From Actinoplanes oryzae (GTDB taxonomy: Bacteria > Actinomycetota > Actinomycetes > Mycobacteriales > Micromonosporaceae), in assembly GCF_030757795.1 (NCBI RefSeq), contig NZ_JAUQWH010000011.1, positions 1-64,000 on the forward strand: 64,000 nucleotides of DNA, written 5' to 3'. Below the pieces are notes generated by a model. It was given only the letters and a program-made list of their open reading frames with translations. It made no database searches and was not told the origin of the DNA. How positions within the stretch are numbered: the first letter of the stretch is position 1; each line of letters opens with the position of its first letter. A program made the position numbers and the translations under genes. Positions 40,992 to 49,730 of this stretch are shown here, piece by piece.

Positions 40992-42353
40992 ATGGACACG
41001 CGTTCCGACGCGGTGGTGCTGTTCGGCGTCACCGGCGACCTGGTCGCCAAGAAGCTCTTCCCGGCCCTCTACGAGCTCGCCCGCCGCGACCGGCTGACCG
41101 GCCCGGTGATCGGCGTCGCCCGCTCACCCTGGGACGACCAGCAGCTGATCGCCGCGGCGCGCAAGGCCGTCGTGGAGACGGGCCGCCCGATCGACGAGGA
41201 CGCCTTCGAGGCGCTGGCGGGCCGGTTCCGGATGCTGTCCGGCGACTATGCCGCCCCCGAGACGTACGAGCGTCTCGCCGACGCCCTGCGCGACGCGCAG
41301 GCGCCGCTGTTCTACCTGGCGATCCCGCCCGCGGTGTTCGAGCCGGTCGTGCATGGCATCGCCGGCGCCGGGCTGGCCGGGCGCGGCCGGGTCGTCGTCG
41401 AGAAGCCGTTCGGGCACGACCTGGCGTCGTCGGCCGAGCTGGCCGCCACGCTGAACGGCGCGTTCGCCGCGGACCGGATCTTCCGCATCGACCACTACCT
41501 CGGCAAGGAGGCCGTCGAGGGCATCGCGGCGCTGCGCTTCGGCAACCGGGTGCTCGAGCCGCTGTGGAGCGCCGAGCACATCGCCAACGTGCAGGTCACG
41601 CTGGCCGAGAGCTTCGGCACCCAGGGCCGCGCCGGCTTCTACGACAAGGTCGGCGCCGTCCGCGACGTCCTGCAGAACCACGTCCTGCAGGTGGTCGCCC
41701 TGCTCGCGATGGAGCCGCCGGCGTCCCCGGAGGGCTTCCGCGAGGCCGAGGTGGCGGTGCTGGAGAAGACGGCGCCGATGGACCCGGCGACGACGGTGCT
41801 GGGTCAGTACGCCGGCTACCGCGACGAGCCGGGCGTGGCCGAGGGCTCGCGCACGGAGACGTACGTGGCCACGACGCTCGCGATCGACACCCCGCGCTGG
41901 GCCGGCGTGCCGTTCCACCTGCGCACCGGCAAGCTGCTGCCGGCTACGGCGACCGAGGTCGTCATCGAGTTCAAGCAGCCGTCGCACAGCCTGGTGCCGG
42001 CCACGAACCCGGAGCCCAACCTGCTGCGCCTGCGCCTGGGCAAGAAGGACGGCATCACGCTGAGCCTGCAGGCCAAGCAGCCGGGTGCCGAGGTCGTCAC
42101 GACGCCCGTGGCGCTGGCGGCCGGCTTCGACGACGTCTTCGGCGCGCGCCGGGAGGCGTACGAGCGGCTGCTCGACGACGCCATGGACGGCAGCCACCTG
42201 CGCTTCGCCCACGAGGAGACGATCGCGCAGGAGTGGCGGATCGTCGGGCCGGTGCTGGACTCGGCGAGCGAGCCGCACCCGTACGAGGAGGGGTCGTGGG
42301 GTCCCGAGGCCGCCGACCGCCTCGCCGGCGCCTGGCACCTGCCGACCGCCTGA
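40992..42353 (+). CDS. zwf: Glucose-6-phosphate 1-dehydrogenase
   Basis: The 453-residue protein has the NADP loop FGVTGDLVAKKLFPALYEL, the conserved EKPFGHDL, the substrate/catalytic motif RIDHYLGKE (residues 165-173, His/Lys), and VQVTLAESFGTQGRAGFYD followed by VRDVLQNHVLQVVAL and FHLRTGKLL. It oxidises glucose 6-phosphate to 6-phosphogluconolactone and supplies NADPH. It stands without other pentose-phosphate genes, so it may be a secondary isozyme; the length is slightly short for the family. The 3' end, including the stop, is repeated in tandem. Confidence 0.95.
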   Translation: MDTRSDAVVLFGVTGDLVAKKLFPALYELARRDRLTGPVIGVARSPWDDQQLIAAARKAVVETGRPIDEDAFEALAGRFRMLSGDYAAPETYERLADALRDAQAPLFYLAIPPAVFEPVVHGIAGAGLAGRGRVVVEKPFGHDLASSAELAATLNGAFAADRIFRIDHYLGKEAVEGIAALRFGNRVLEPLWSAEHIANVQVTLAESFGTQGRAGFYDKVGAVRDVLQNHVLQVVALLAMEPPASPEGFREAEVAVLEKTAPMDPATTVLGQYAGYRDEPGVAEGSRTETYVATTLAIDTPRWAGVPFHLRTGKLLPATATEVVIEFKQPSHSLVPATNPEPNLLRLRLGKKDGITLSLQAKQPGAEVVTTPVALAAGFDDVFGARREAYERLLDDAMDGSHLRFAHEETIAQEWRIVGPVLDSASEPHPYEEGSWGPEAADRLAGAWHLPTA

Positions 42354-42442
42354 CGCCGAACCGCCCGGCGCGCCCACACGCCTGACAACGAATCGCTTGG
42401 CGTGCCCGCACGCCTGACAGCGAACCGCCCGGTGTGCCGACA
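42347..42442. repeat. Three 32-bp tandem repeats over the zwf 3' end
   Basis: Imperfect 32-bp units start at 42347, 42379 and 42411, each beginning CGCCTGAC and containing GAACCGCCCGG or a close variant. The first includes the zwf stop codon (TGA 42351-42353), and the TGA is kept at the same offset in the other two. It is the third stop-containing tandem repeat in the window. Confidence 0.88.
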
Positions 42443-42463
42443 AGGCGCGCCGGGCGGGGCACG

Positions 42464-43261
42464 TCAGGGCTTGCGGCCGACGCCCGCGTAGCCGCCGATC
42501 TGCGGCGTGGGCAGCGGCTCGCCCTCGGGCCGCCAGTCGGACACCAGCACGATCCCCGGCGGCACCAGCTCCAGGCCGGCGAAGAACCGCCCGAACTGCT
42601 CGCGCGTCCGCGGCCATGCGTCCAGCTTCAGCGCCTCGGAGGCCGCCCGCACCTCCGGCGGGGCCGTGTCGACGGTCGCGTGCGAGGCGACCAGGTAGCT
42701 GCCCGGCGGCAAGGACGAGACGATCGTCCGCACGATGCCCTCCGCCTCGGCGTCCCGCTCGAAGAAGTGCAGCACCGCCGCGAGCACCACCGCCACCGGC
42801 CGGCCGGGATCGAGCACGTCCCGCAGCGCTGGGTGCCCCAGAATGGCGGCCGGGTTGCGCAGGTCGGCCTCGACATAGTGGGTGCGGCCCTCGGGCGTAC
42901 TCGTCAGCAGGGCCTGGGCGTGATGCGCGATCAGCGGGTCGTTGTCGACGTAGACCACCCGGGCCGCGGGGTTGGCCCGCTGCGCGACCTCGTGCGTGTT
43001 GTCGGCGGTCGGCAGCCCGGTCCCGATGTCGAGGAACTGGTCGACGCCCGCCTCGGCCGCCAGGAATCGCACCGCCCGCGCGAGGAATCTCCGATTTTCC
43101 CGCACGGTGTCGCGTACTTCGGGAAATGCCCGCAGAATCAGGTCGCCGGACTCGCGGTCGGCCGCGAAATTGTCGGTGCCGCCGAGCAGATAGTTGTATC
43201 GCCGCGCCGGGTGCGTGACGCTCGTGTCGATCCCGAGTGCCCGCGCCGTCTCCTCGTCCAT
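42464..43261 (-). CDS. PF04672 family SAM-dependent methyltransferase
   Basis: ATG 43261 has GGGAGGAG 6-7 nt upstream and gives 265 residues. Family motifs are clear: ARRYNYLLGGTDNFAADRES, QFLDIGTGLPTADNTHEVAQ (SAM binding), VVYVDNDP, VAVVLAAVLHFF and the end IGGYAGVGRKP. It is a paralogue of the protein at 9809-10594, which ends YGGIGRKP. The substrate is unknown. It is divergent from an AraC-type gene with 57 bp between, so the regulator may control it. Confidence 0.9.
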   Translation of the reverse strand: MDEETARALGIDTSVTHPARRYNYLLGGTDNFAADRESGDLILRAFPEVRDTVRENRRFLARAVRFLAAEAGVDQFLDIGTGLPTADNTHEVAQRANPAARVVYVDNDPLIAHHAQALLTSTPEGRTHYVEADLRNPAAILGHPALRDVLDPGRPVAVVLAAVLHFFERDAEAEGIVRTIVSSLPPGSYLVASHATVDTAPPEVRAASEALKLDAWPRTREQFGRFFAGLELVPPGIVLVSDWRPEGEPLPTPQIGGYAGVGRKP

Positions 43262-43318
43262 ACGCTGCTCCTCCCAGGGATTATTGCGGTCCACAGTAGA
43301 CGAAATAGGCTCGGTCGC

Positions 43319-44146
43319 ATGGTGACGCAGGAGGTCGGTCTCGGCACATGGCGGCGAGACCCGGGCACGGTGGTGCTCGCCGGGGAGCCGATGCCGGCGG
43401 GTGAGCCGGCGCTCGCGATCATCGCCGAGTCCGGGCTGCTCGCGGTGCCGACGGAGTGGTCGCCGCACACGCATCCCGCGCACGAGCTGGTCTGGGTGCG
43501 CGGCGGCACGCTGACCTCGCGGATCGGGGGCAGGATCTTCACCGTGCCGCCCGGCTTCGGCCTGTGGGTGCCCGCCGGCGTCGTGCACGGCGGCCGGCTG
43601 ACGGCCGGGGTCGAGCTGCACGCCGCCTTCTTCGCGCCTGAGCGCACCCCCGTCGAGTTCGCCGGGCCGACGTCGATCGCGGTGACCCCGCTGCTGGAGT
43701 CGCTGCTGCTCCGCCTCACCCGCGAGGACCTCGCCATCGAGGCGCGCGCCCGCACCGAGGCGGTCGTGTTCGACGTGATCGAGCCCTCGGAGCGGCAGTT
43801 CGCGCTGGATCTGCCCGGGGACTCCAGGATCGACCCGATCGCCGAGGCGCTGCTCCTGGACCCGGCCGACGAGCGCGGCCTGCTGGAGTGGGCGGCCGCC
43901 CTGGGCACGAGCGACCGCACGATCACCCGGGCGTTCCGTGAGGCGACCGGGCTGTCGTTCGCCCAGTGGCGCCAGGCGCTGCGCGTGCACGAGGCGCTGG
44001 CTCTGCTGTCGGCGGGTGCCGAGGTGCGGGAGGTGTCCGAGCGGCTGGGCTACGCGCAGCCGAGCACGTTCATCGCCGCCTTCCGCCGGGTGATGAAGGT
44101 GACGCCCGCCCGGGCGATGTCCGGAATCCCGTATCGCCTGTCCTGA
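43319..44146 (+). CDS. AraC family transcriptional regulator with cupin sensor domain
   Basis: The 275-residue protein has an N-terminal cupin-type domain (WSPHTHPAHELVWVRGGTL, FTVPPGFGLWVPAGVVHGG) and a C-terminal double helix-turn-helix (LGTSDRTITRAFREATGLSF, AQWRQALRVHEALALLSAG, VSERLGYAQPSTFIAAFRR). The ligand-binding histidines of the cupin suggest a small-molecule or metal effector. It lies between a divergent methyltransferase gene and the siderophore uptake operon, but the iron box between it and that operon suggests the latter has separate control. Confidence 0.9.
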   Translation: MVTQEVGLGTWRRDPGTVVLAGEPMPAGEPALAIIAESGLLAVPTEWSPHTHPAHELVWVRGGTLTSRIGGRIFTVPPGFGLWVPAGVVHGGRLTAGVELHAAFFAPERTPVEFAGPTSIAVTPLLESLLLRLTREDLAIEARARTEAVVFDVIEPSERQFALDLPGDSRIDPIAEALLLDPADERGLLEWAAALGTSDRTITRAFREATGLSFAQWRQALRVHEALALLSAGAEVREVSERLGYAQPSTFIAAFRRVMKVTPARAMSGIPYRLS

Positions 44147-44187
44147 CTTCGGGATTGCGGAAAAACTTGATCATCACCTAGCCTCCG

Positions 44188-44206
44188 TAAGGCAAGGCAA
44201 CCCTAA
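44188..44206. promoter_or_regulatory. IdeR/DmdR-type iron box
   Basis: The 19-bp sequence TAAGGCAAGGCAACCCTAA matches the DtxR-family consensus TTAGGTTAGSCTAACCTAA at 14 positions, including both outer half-site cores. It lies 14 bp before the ATG of the siderophore ABC operon, so the operon is expected to be repressed by Fe2+-loaded IdeR/DmdR1. Confidence 0.7.
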
Positions 44207-44219
44207 CTTCGGAGCGGTG

Positions 44220-45038
44220 ATGCGGACGACGGTCCTGCGCGGCGACCAGCTGGTCCTGCGCTACGGCAAGACGGCCGTCGTGCACGGCGTCTCCGTCACG
44301 CTGACGCCCGGTCACGTCACGGCGCTGATCGGCCCCAACGGCAGCGGCAAGTCCACGCTGCTGCGCGCCCTCGCCCGGCTGCACCGCGTCGACGGCGGCG
44401 AGGTGGTCCTCCAGGACAGGGCCGTGTCGCTGCTCAGCGCCCGCGACTTCGCCCGGGAGGTCACCCTCTTCTCGCAGTCGCGGCAGGCGCCGCACGGGCT
44501 GACGGTCAGCGAGGTCGTCGCGTTCGGGCGGCACCCGCACCGGCGCCGCTTCGCCGGGCCCTCCCCCGCGGACCGCGCGGCCGTCGACCGGGCGATGACC
44601 CTCACCGGCGTACGCGACAAGGCCCAGCGGCCCGTCGGCGAGCTCTCCGGCGGCGAGCTCCAGCGGGTGTGGCTCGCCGCCTGCCTCGCCCAGGAGACCG
44701 GCGTCGTGCTGCTCGACGAGCCGACGAACCACCTCGACATGCGCTACCAGATCGAGACCCTCGACCTGGTCCGCGACCTGGCCGAGGAGCACGGCGTCGC
44801 CGTCGGCATCGTGCTGCACGACCTCGACCACGCCGCCCGCGTCGCCGACACGCTCGTGCTGCTGAGCAACGGCCGTGTCCACGCCGCCGGCGACCCCCTG
44901 CACGTGCTCACCGCCGAGCATCTCAGCGAGGTGTACGACCTGCGCGTCGAGGTCGCGACCGACCCGCGCACCGGCCGCCTGCGCATCGACCCCGTCGGGC
45001 GGCACCCCGCCCGTCACGTCCTCTCAGGAGAAGCATGA
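44220..45038 (+). CDS. Iron-siderophore ABC transporter ATP-binding protein
   Basis: The 272-residue FepC/FhuC-type ATPase has Walker A LIGPNGSGKSTLLRAL, Q-loop FSQSRQAP, signature GELSGGELQRVWLAACLAQE, Walker B VVLLDEPTNHLD and H-loop VLHDLDHA. An in-frame GTG at 44217 immediately precedes the chosen ATG 44220. The iron box upstream and the binding-protein and permease genes downstream (4-bp overlaps) define a complete ferric-siderophore uptake operon. Confidence 0.93.
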   Translation: MRTTVLRGDQLVLRYGKTAVVHGVSVTLTPGHVTALIGPNGSGKSTLLRALARLHRVDGGEVVLQDRAVSLLSARDFAREVTLFSQSRQAPHGLTVSEVVAFGRHPHRRRFAGPSPADRAAVDRAMTLTGVRDKAQRPVGELSGGELQRVWLAACLAQETGVVLLDEPTNHLDMRYQIETLDLVRDLAEEHGVAVGIVLHDLDHAARVADTLVLLSNGRVHAAGDPLHVLTAEHLSEVYDLRVEVATDPRTGRLRIDPVGRHPARHVLSGEA

Positions 45039-46093
45039 TCACCACCCGTCTCGCGGCCTCGGCGGCGACGCTGGCCCTGGCCGCGGCGGCGCTCACCGCC
45101 TGCGGCACCACGGACGTCGAGGAGCCCGCCGCGGGCGCCCCGTCGGCCCCCGCGTCGCAGAACTGCGCCGACGACACCACGACGACCGCGACGGGCCCGG
45201 TGTCGCTGACCGACGGCCTCGGCCGCAAGGTCGAGCTGGCCAAGCCCGCGCAGCGCGTCGCGGTCCTGGAGTGGCAGCAGACCGAGGACCTGCTCTCGCT
45301 GTGCATCACGCCGGTCGCGGCCGCCGACCCGAAGGGCTACGCCACGTACGTCAAGGCGGAGACCCTGCCCGCGAGCGTCGCCGACGCCGGCCAGCGCGGG
45401 GAGCCCGACTTCGACGCGCTGTACGCCACCAAGCCCGACCTGATCGTCATGGAGGCGTACCAGCCCGACGACGAGCTGCTCGCCAAGCTGGAGAAGCGCG
45501 GCGTCCCCGTGCTCGCGACCGTCGGCGCCGACGCCAAGGGCCAGATCGCCAACATGAAGAAGGTCTTCTCCACGATCGCGACGGCCACCGGCCGCACCGA
45601 GCGGGCCGACCAGCTGATCAAGCACTTCGACGAGCACCTCGCCGAGGCGAAGCAGAAGGTCGCCGGCGTCGACCTGCCGGTCAAGGAGTTCCTGCACTTC
45701 GACGGCTGGATCGAGGGCGGCAACGTCGTCATCCGCCCGTACGGCAAGGGGGCCCTCTTCACCGAGATCGGCGAGCAGCTCGGCCTGACCCCGGCCTGGA
45801 CCGACGAGATCAACAAGAGCTACGGCAGCGGCGGCGTCGACCCCTCCTACGGGCTCGCGCAGACCGACATCGAGGGCCTCACCGCCGTGGGCAACGCGAT
45901 GCTCATCTACGCCGGCGAGGAGGTGCCGGACAGCTACGTCCCCGAACTGGAGAAGAGCTCGATCTGGAAGTCGCTGCCGGCCGTCAAGGAGGGCCGCGCC
46001 TACTCCTTCCCCGACGGCGTCTGGGGCGCCGGCGGCCCGAAGTCGAACGAGCAGGCGATCGACGCCTACGTGAAGATCCTGACCGGTAAGTGA
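45035..46093 (+). CDS. Iron-siderophore ABC transporter substrate-binding lipoprotein
   Basis: The 352-residue protein starts at ATG 45035 (AGGAGAAG upstream), overlapping the ATPase stop. The signal peptide ends LTAC (lipobox). The mature part has the FepB/FecB-type periplasmic-binding fold: VSLTDGLGRKVELAKPAQRV, VAVLEWQQTEDLLSL, LYATKPDLIVMEAYQ and GVWGAGGPKSNEQAID. It binds a ferric siderophore outside the membrane. The siderophore type cannot be deduced. Confidence 0.92.
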   Translation: MITTRLAASAATLALAAAALTACGTTDVEEPAAGAPSAPASQNCADDTTTTATGPVSLTDGLGRKVELAKPAQRVAVLEWQQTEDLLSLCITPVAAADPKGYATYVKAETLPASVADAGQRGEPDFDALYATKPDLIVMEAYQPDDELLAKLEKRGVPVLATVGADAKGQIANMKKVFSTIATATGRTERADQLIKHFDEHLAEAKQKVAGVDLPVKEFLHFDGWIEGGNVVIRPYGKGALFTEIGEQLGLTPAWTDEINKSYGSGGVDPSYGLAQTDIEGLTAVGNAMLIYAGEEVPDSYVPELEKSSIWKSLPAVKEGRAYSFPDGVWGAGGPKSNEQAIDAYVKILTGK

Positions 46094-48135
46094 GCGCCAC
46101 CCCCCGCCGGCTCGTGAGCGGGGCGGCCGTCCTGGCCGCCCTGCTCGCCGCGGTCCTCGTCGCCGGGCTGTGGAACGTCACCCAGGGCACCTCGGGAGTG
46201 GGCACCTGGGACCTGCTGCGCTACCTGCTCGGTGCGCACGAGACCGTCGGCGGCGTCCCGATCGGTGACGTGCTGACCGGCTCGCGCCTGCCGCGCATGG
46301 CCGCGGGGATCGCCGTCGGCACGGCCCTCGGCGCCGGCGGCGCGCTGCTCCAGTCGGTCACCCGCAACGCGCTGGCCGCCCCGGACACCCTCGCCGTCAC
46401 CGCCGGGGCCTACTTCACCCTGGTCGTGGTCGCCGCCTTCCACCTCTCGGTGCCGCTGTGGGCCTCGGGCGCCGTCGCCTTCGGCGGGGGCCTGCTCGCC
46501 GCGGTGCTCGTCCTCGGCCTGGTCGGCGCCGCCTCGGGCCTCGCCTCGACCCGGCTGATTTTGGCCGGCTCGGCCGTGGCCATGGCGCTCGACGCGGCGA
46601 CGGCGATGCTGCTCATCCTGTTCAAGGACAGCACCACCGGCCTGTACGCCTGGGGCAGCGGCTCGCTCGCCCAGCTCAACCTCGACGCCGCCACGCGCGC
46701 CGCCCCGGTCATCGTCGCCGTGCTCGCCGTCGCCCTGCTGCTGTCCCGGCGCCTGGACGTGCTCGGGCTCGGCGACGACGCGGCCGCCTCGCTCGGCGTA
46801 CCGGTGCGGGCGACCCGCGTCGCCGCAGTGCTCTGCGCGGTCCTGCTGACCAGCGTCTCGGTGACCCTCGCCGGGCCGATCGCGTTCGTCGGCCTGGCCG
46901 CGCCCGTCGCCGTACGCCTGGTCGCCCACCGCATCGGCGCCCTGAACCGGCACGTCTTCCTGATCCCGGCGTGCGGCCTCGCCGGCGCCCTGCTGGTGCT
47001 GCTCGCCGACGTCGTGCTCCGCGCGGTCCTCGGCGCCCAGGCGGCCGCCTCGATCCCGACCGGCATCCCGACCGCGCTGCTCGGCGCCGTGATCATTGTC
47101 GTCCTCGCCCTCCGGCTGCGCGACGCGGGAGCGACCCGCGAGGCACCCCGGACACCCGTCGCCGTCCGCTCACGCCGCCGCTTCCTGCTCGTCGTCATCG
47201 TCGCGGCAGTCCTGCTGGCCGCGGCGGCGCTCGTCGGCCTGCTCGCCGGCAGCCTGTGGCTCCGCACCGGCGACATCGCCCTCTGGCTGCAGGGCACCGC
47301 GCCGGACCTCATCGCGCTCGCCCTCGACGACCGCGCCCCCCGGGTCGCGGCGGCGGTCACCGCCGGCGCCGCCCTCGCCCTGGCCGGAACCGTCGTCCAG
47401 GGCACGGTCCGCAACCCCCTCGCGGAGCCGGGCGTGCTCGGCATCACCGCCGGTGCGGGCCTCGGCGCGGTGATCGCACTGGACTCCGGCCGGCCCGTCC
47501 TCGTCGTGACCGCCGTCGCGACCGGCCTCGCCACCTTCGCGGTCATCGCCGTCCTGGCCTGGCGCGGCGGCCTGCTGCCGGACCGCTTCCTGCTCATCGG
47601 CATCGGCTGCGGCTACGCGCTCACCAACATCAGCACCTATCTGCTGCTGCGCGCCGACCCGTGGGACACGCCCCGCATCCTGACCTGGCTCTCCGGCACC
47701 ACCTACGGCCGCACCTTCGCCGACGTGCTGCCGGTCACGGTCGTGCTGCTGCTCGCCACTCCCGCGGTCGTCGGCCTGCGCCGCCAGCTCGACCTGCTCT
47801 CGATCGACGACGACACCCCCAGGATCTTCGGCGTACGCCGGGAAGCCGCGCGCCTCACCCTCCTGACCATCGCAGCCGTCACGGCGGCGGTGAGCGTCAT
47901 CGCGATCGGCGTGGTCGGCTTCGCCGGACTCGTCGCCCCGCACCTGGCCCGCGCCCTGGTCGGCGCCCGCCACGGCCGCATCGTCCCGGTGGCCATGCTG
48001 CTCGGCGGCCTGCTCGTGGCCGTGGCCGACACCCTCGGCCGTACGGTGATCGCCCCCTCCCAGGTCCCGGCCGGCCTGATGATGGCCCTGATCGGCGCCC
48101 CCTACTTCGTCTGGCTCCTGCGCCGCTCCCGCTGA
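46090..48135 (+). CDS. Fused double FecCD-type siderophore permease
   Basis: The 681-residue protein starts at GTG 46090 overlapping the upstream stop. It consists of two tandem FecCD/BtuC domains of about 330 residues each, joined near residue 350 by a basic linker (RSRRRFLLV). Each has the signature for the ATPase contact: GPIAFVGLAAPVAVRLVAHR in the first and VVGFAGLVAPHLARALVGAR in the second, with RLPRMAAGIAVG and RAPRVAAAVTAG near their starts. About 18-20 helices are expected. The fusion, as in FhuB, replaces two separate permease subunits. Confidence 0.93.
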   Translation: MSATPRRLVSGAAVLAALLAAVLVAGLWNVTQGTSGVGTWDLLRYLLGAHETVGGVPIGDVLTGSRLPRMAAGIAVGTALGAGGALLQSVTRNALAAPDTLAVTAGAYFTLVVVAAFHLSVPLWASGAVAFGGGLLAAVLVLGLVGAASGLASTRLILAGSAVAMALDAATAMLLILFKDSTTGLYAWGSGSLAQLNLDAATRAAPVIVAVLAVALLLSRRLDVLGLGDDAAASLGVPVRATRVAAVLCAVLLTSVSVTLAGPIAFVGLAAPVAVRLVAHRIGALNRHVFLIPACGLAGALLVLLADVVLRAVLGAQAAASIPTGIPTALLGAVIIVVLALRLRDAGATREAPRTPVAVRSRRRFLLVVIVAAVLLAAAALVGLLAGSLWLRTGDIALWLQGTAPDLIALALDDRAPRVAAAVTAGAALALAGTVVQGTVRNPLAEPGVLGITAGAGLGAVIALDSGRPVLVVTAVATGLATFAVIAVLAWRGGLLPDRFLLIGIGCGYALTNISTYLLLRADPWDTPRILTWLSGTTYGRTFADVLPVTVVLLLATPAVVGLRRQLDLLSIDDDTPRIFGVRREAARLTLLTIAAVTAAVSVIAIGVVGFAGLVAPHLARALVGARHGRIVPVAMLLGGLLVAVADTLGRTVIAPSQVPAGLMMALIGAPYFVWLLRRSR

Positions 48136-48190
48136 GGCCCTGATCCAAAGTGCACGCCCCCACGACAGCAGGATGCGCGGAAGCAGGCCG

Positions 48191-48650
48191 GCGGATGGAT
48201 CCGGTACGCCACAGGAAGGTCGAAGTTCGGCAAGTCTCGACTGGTTCCGCTGCACGACGGCGTTATGCAGGCGCTACGCGAATACGACACGCTGCGCTCC
48301 GCGACCGCACCGCAGCCCAAGGACCCCGCGTTCTTCATCTCCCGCACGAACCGCAGGCTGATCTACGCCGTTGTCAGCCCCGCCTTCCGGCAACTCGTCA
48401 CGGCCGCCGGCGTCGGAATCGACGCACCTCACCCACCACGGCTGCGCGACCTGCGTCATTCCTTCGCCATCCAAACCCTGCTGCACTGGTATCGCACCGA
48501 GGACAACGTCCAGGCCAAGATCCGTCGCTGTCGACCTGTCTGGGACATCGCGAACCGGCCCACACCTACTGGTATTTGTCCGCGGCGCCCGAACTCCTCG
48601 CGCTGGCCGCGGCCCGCCGGGAAGGCATCGGGAAGGCGGCCCGCTCATGA
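48191..48650 (+). pseudogene. Truncated, frameshifted tyrosine recombinase (first of a recombinase trio)
   Basis: The C-terminal half of an integrase is visible: ATGRSKFGKSRLVPLHDGV, FFISRTNRRLIYAVVSPAFR and LRDLRHSFAIQTLLHWYRTE (catalytic His/Arg box). A one-base loss near 48523 moves the rest into another frame, LSTCLGHREPAHTYWYLSAA, with the tyrosine nucleophile region, ending at TGA 48648-48650. The N-terminal half is absent. The stop overlaps the ATG of a second recombinase, the arrangement of RIT (recombinase-in-trio) elements. Confidence 0.75.
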
Positions 48651-48863
48651 CGTTGATCGCGGCCATCCTGCAAGCGTTCTTCACCGACCGGCTGGGCCGG
48701 CAACGCCAGGTCAGCCCGCGGACCGTCGCCGCCTACCGCGACGCGCTGCGCCTGCTGCTGGTCTTCGTCCAGCAGCGCACCGGCACCGCGCCCGCAAACC
48801 TGGACTGGAACGACCTCACGCGGAGACCGTGTCGGCGTTCCTCAACCAGGTCTCCACGGCCGG
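48647..48863 (+). pseudogene. Truncated second tyrosine recombinase of the trio
   Basis: ATG 48647 overlaps the stop of the preceding recombinase remnant. The N-terminal core-binding domain reads LIAAILQAFFTDRLGRQRQV, SPRTVAAYRDALRLLLVFVQ and QRTGTAPANLDWNDL, then a frameshift near 48816 continues as AETVSAFLNQVSTAGYSSHH. The sequence stops matching where the convergent Imm1 gene ends (48864). The catalytic domain and the third recombinase are missing, so the element is dead. Confidence 0.7.
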
Positions 48864-49304
48864 CTACAGCTCGCACCACTGGCCCAGACAACTGGGCGAT
48901 GCCGTCCGGACGAAGCTGCGAACACGATCCCACGCCTGATCAACATCGAGGACGAAGTCGCCGGTGAACACCGCCGCGTCATCAATGACCGGGACCTCAA
49001 CCTCAGCAGTCGAGGGAGCAGTGCCGTCTCCTTCAAGGAGAAGCACCTGATCAGCATTGGTGAAGAGATGGATGACCGCATGGTTCTCCCGGAACCCCAT
49101 GGTCAAGAGCGGGTACTCCCGGTCCGGCAATCCAATTTCGAGGTATCCCTGCCCGTGGCGCCGCAGCTCAATGAAGCGATTCGAAAGCGCCGCCAAGTCC
49201 GATCGTTTCTCAGTGGGGTGGAACCGCCCTGACATGGGTTCCGTCGCCGCCCACACGGCGACCGCCAACTCCTCGGCGTTCAACCCTCGATCGGCTGGAT
49301 CCAT
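48864..49304 (-). CDS. Imm1-family immunity protein
   Basis: The 146-residue acidic protein has the Imm1 layout: a YLEIGLPDREYPLLTMGFRE strand region, HAVIHLFTNADQVLLLEGDG, a FTGDFVLDVDQAWDRV helix and the ending FVRTASPSCLGQWCEL, where Imm1 proteins typically end in an xxRPxxVxWxEL pattern. Imm1 proteins neutralise polymorphic-toxin nucleases or deaminases. No toxin gene is adjacent; it lies between recombinase remnants and unassigned sequence, so it is an orphan immunity gene. ATG 49304 lacks a strong ribosome binding site. Confidence 0.65.
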   Translation of the reverse strand: MDPADRGLNAEELAVAVWAATEPMSGRFHPTEKRSDLAALSNRFIELRRHGQGYLEIGLPDREYPLLTMGFRENHAVIHLFTNADQVLLLEGDGTAPSTAEVEVPVIDDAAVFTGDFVLDVDQAWDRVRSFVRTASPSCLGQWCEL

Positions 49305-49730
49305 GCGGAAATGGTAGACATCGGCTATCGACCCACTCGGCTGGGAACCTCAGCCTTCTCCGCATCCACCGTCCGCCGGCGACACGAGAGGAGACTATGC
49401 CAACAAGCGACCCCTCCTCCAAGGGTCCAGCCATGGGCACGCGGAGAAGCTTCGGCATAGTCGCGGTCTCGGCATGAGGCAGGCGGAGCAATTCGTCATA
49501 GGCGGTGACCGACGGCAGGGGCCTGGTGTCGGCGGGAAGCTGCGCAAGGCGCCGCTCGGTCAGCGAGACCCCGTTGCTGACCGGACGGCGTTGGCGCTCG
49601 ACCGGTTGCGGGTGGTCGTCGTTCTCGGCGAACTTTGAGTTTGCAAGGCGATGAGCGCCCTCCAGGTGGTGGTCGAGGGCGAGGCGGGAAGAGCTCTTGG
49701 ACCGGCCGGCGGCAGTCCTTGCCTGACTGG
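49305..49730. other. Unassigned stretch with an open minus-strand frame lacking a start
   Basis: On the minus strand a frame is open from about 49735 to 49210 without ATG or GTG in its first 240 bp. It reads LALDHHLEGAHRLANSKFAE, PVSNGVSLTERRLAQLPADT and RPLPSVTAYDELL. It has coding-like codon use but no recognised family, and the lower part overlaps the Imm1 gene. It is probably a gene remnant, perhaps of the mobile element or of the toxin partner of Imm1. Confidence 0.3.
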
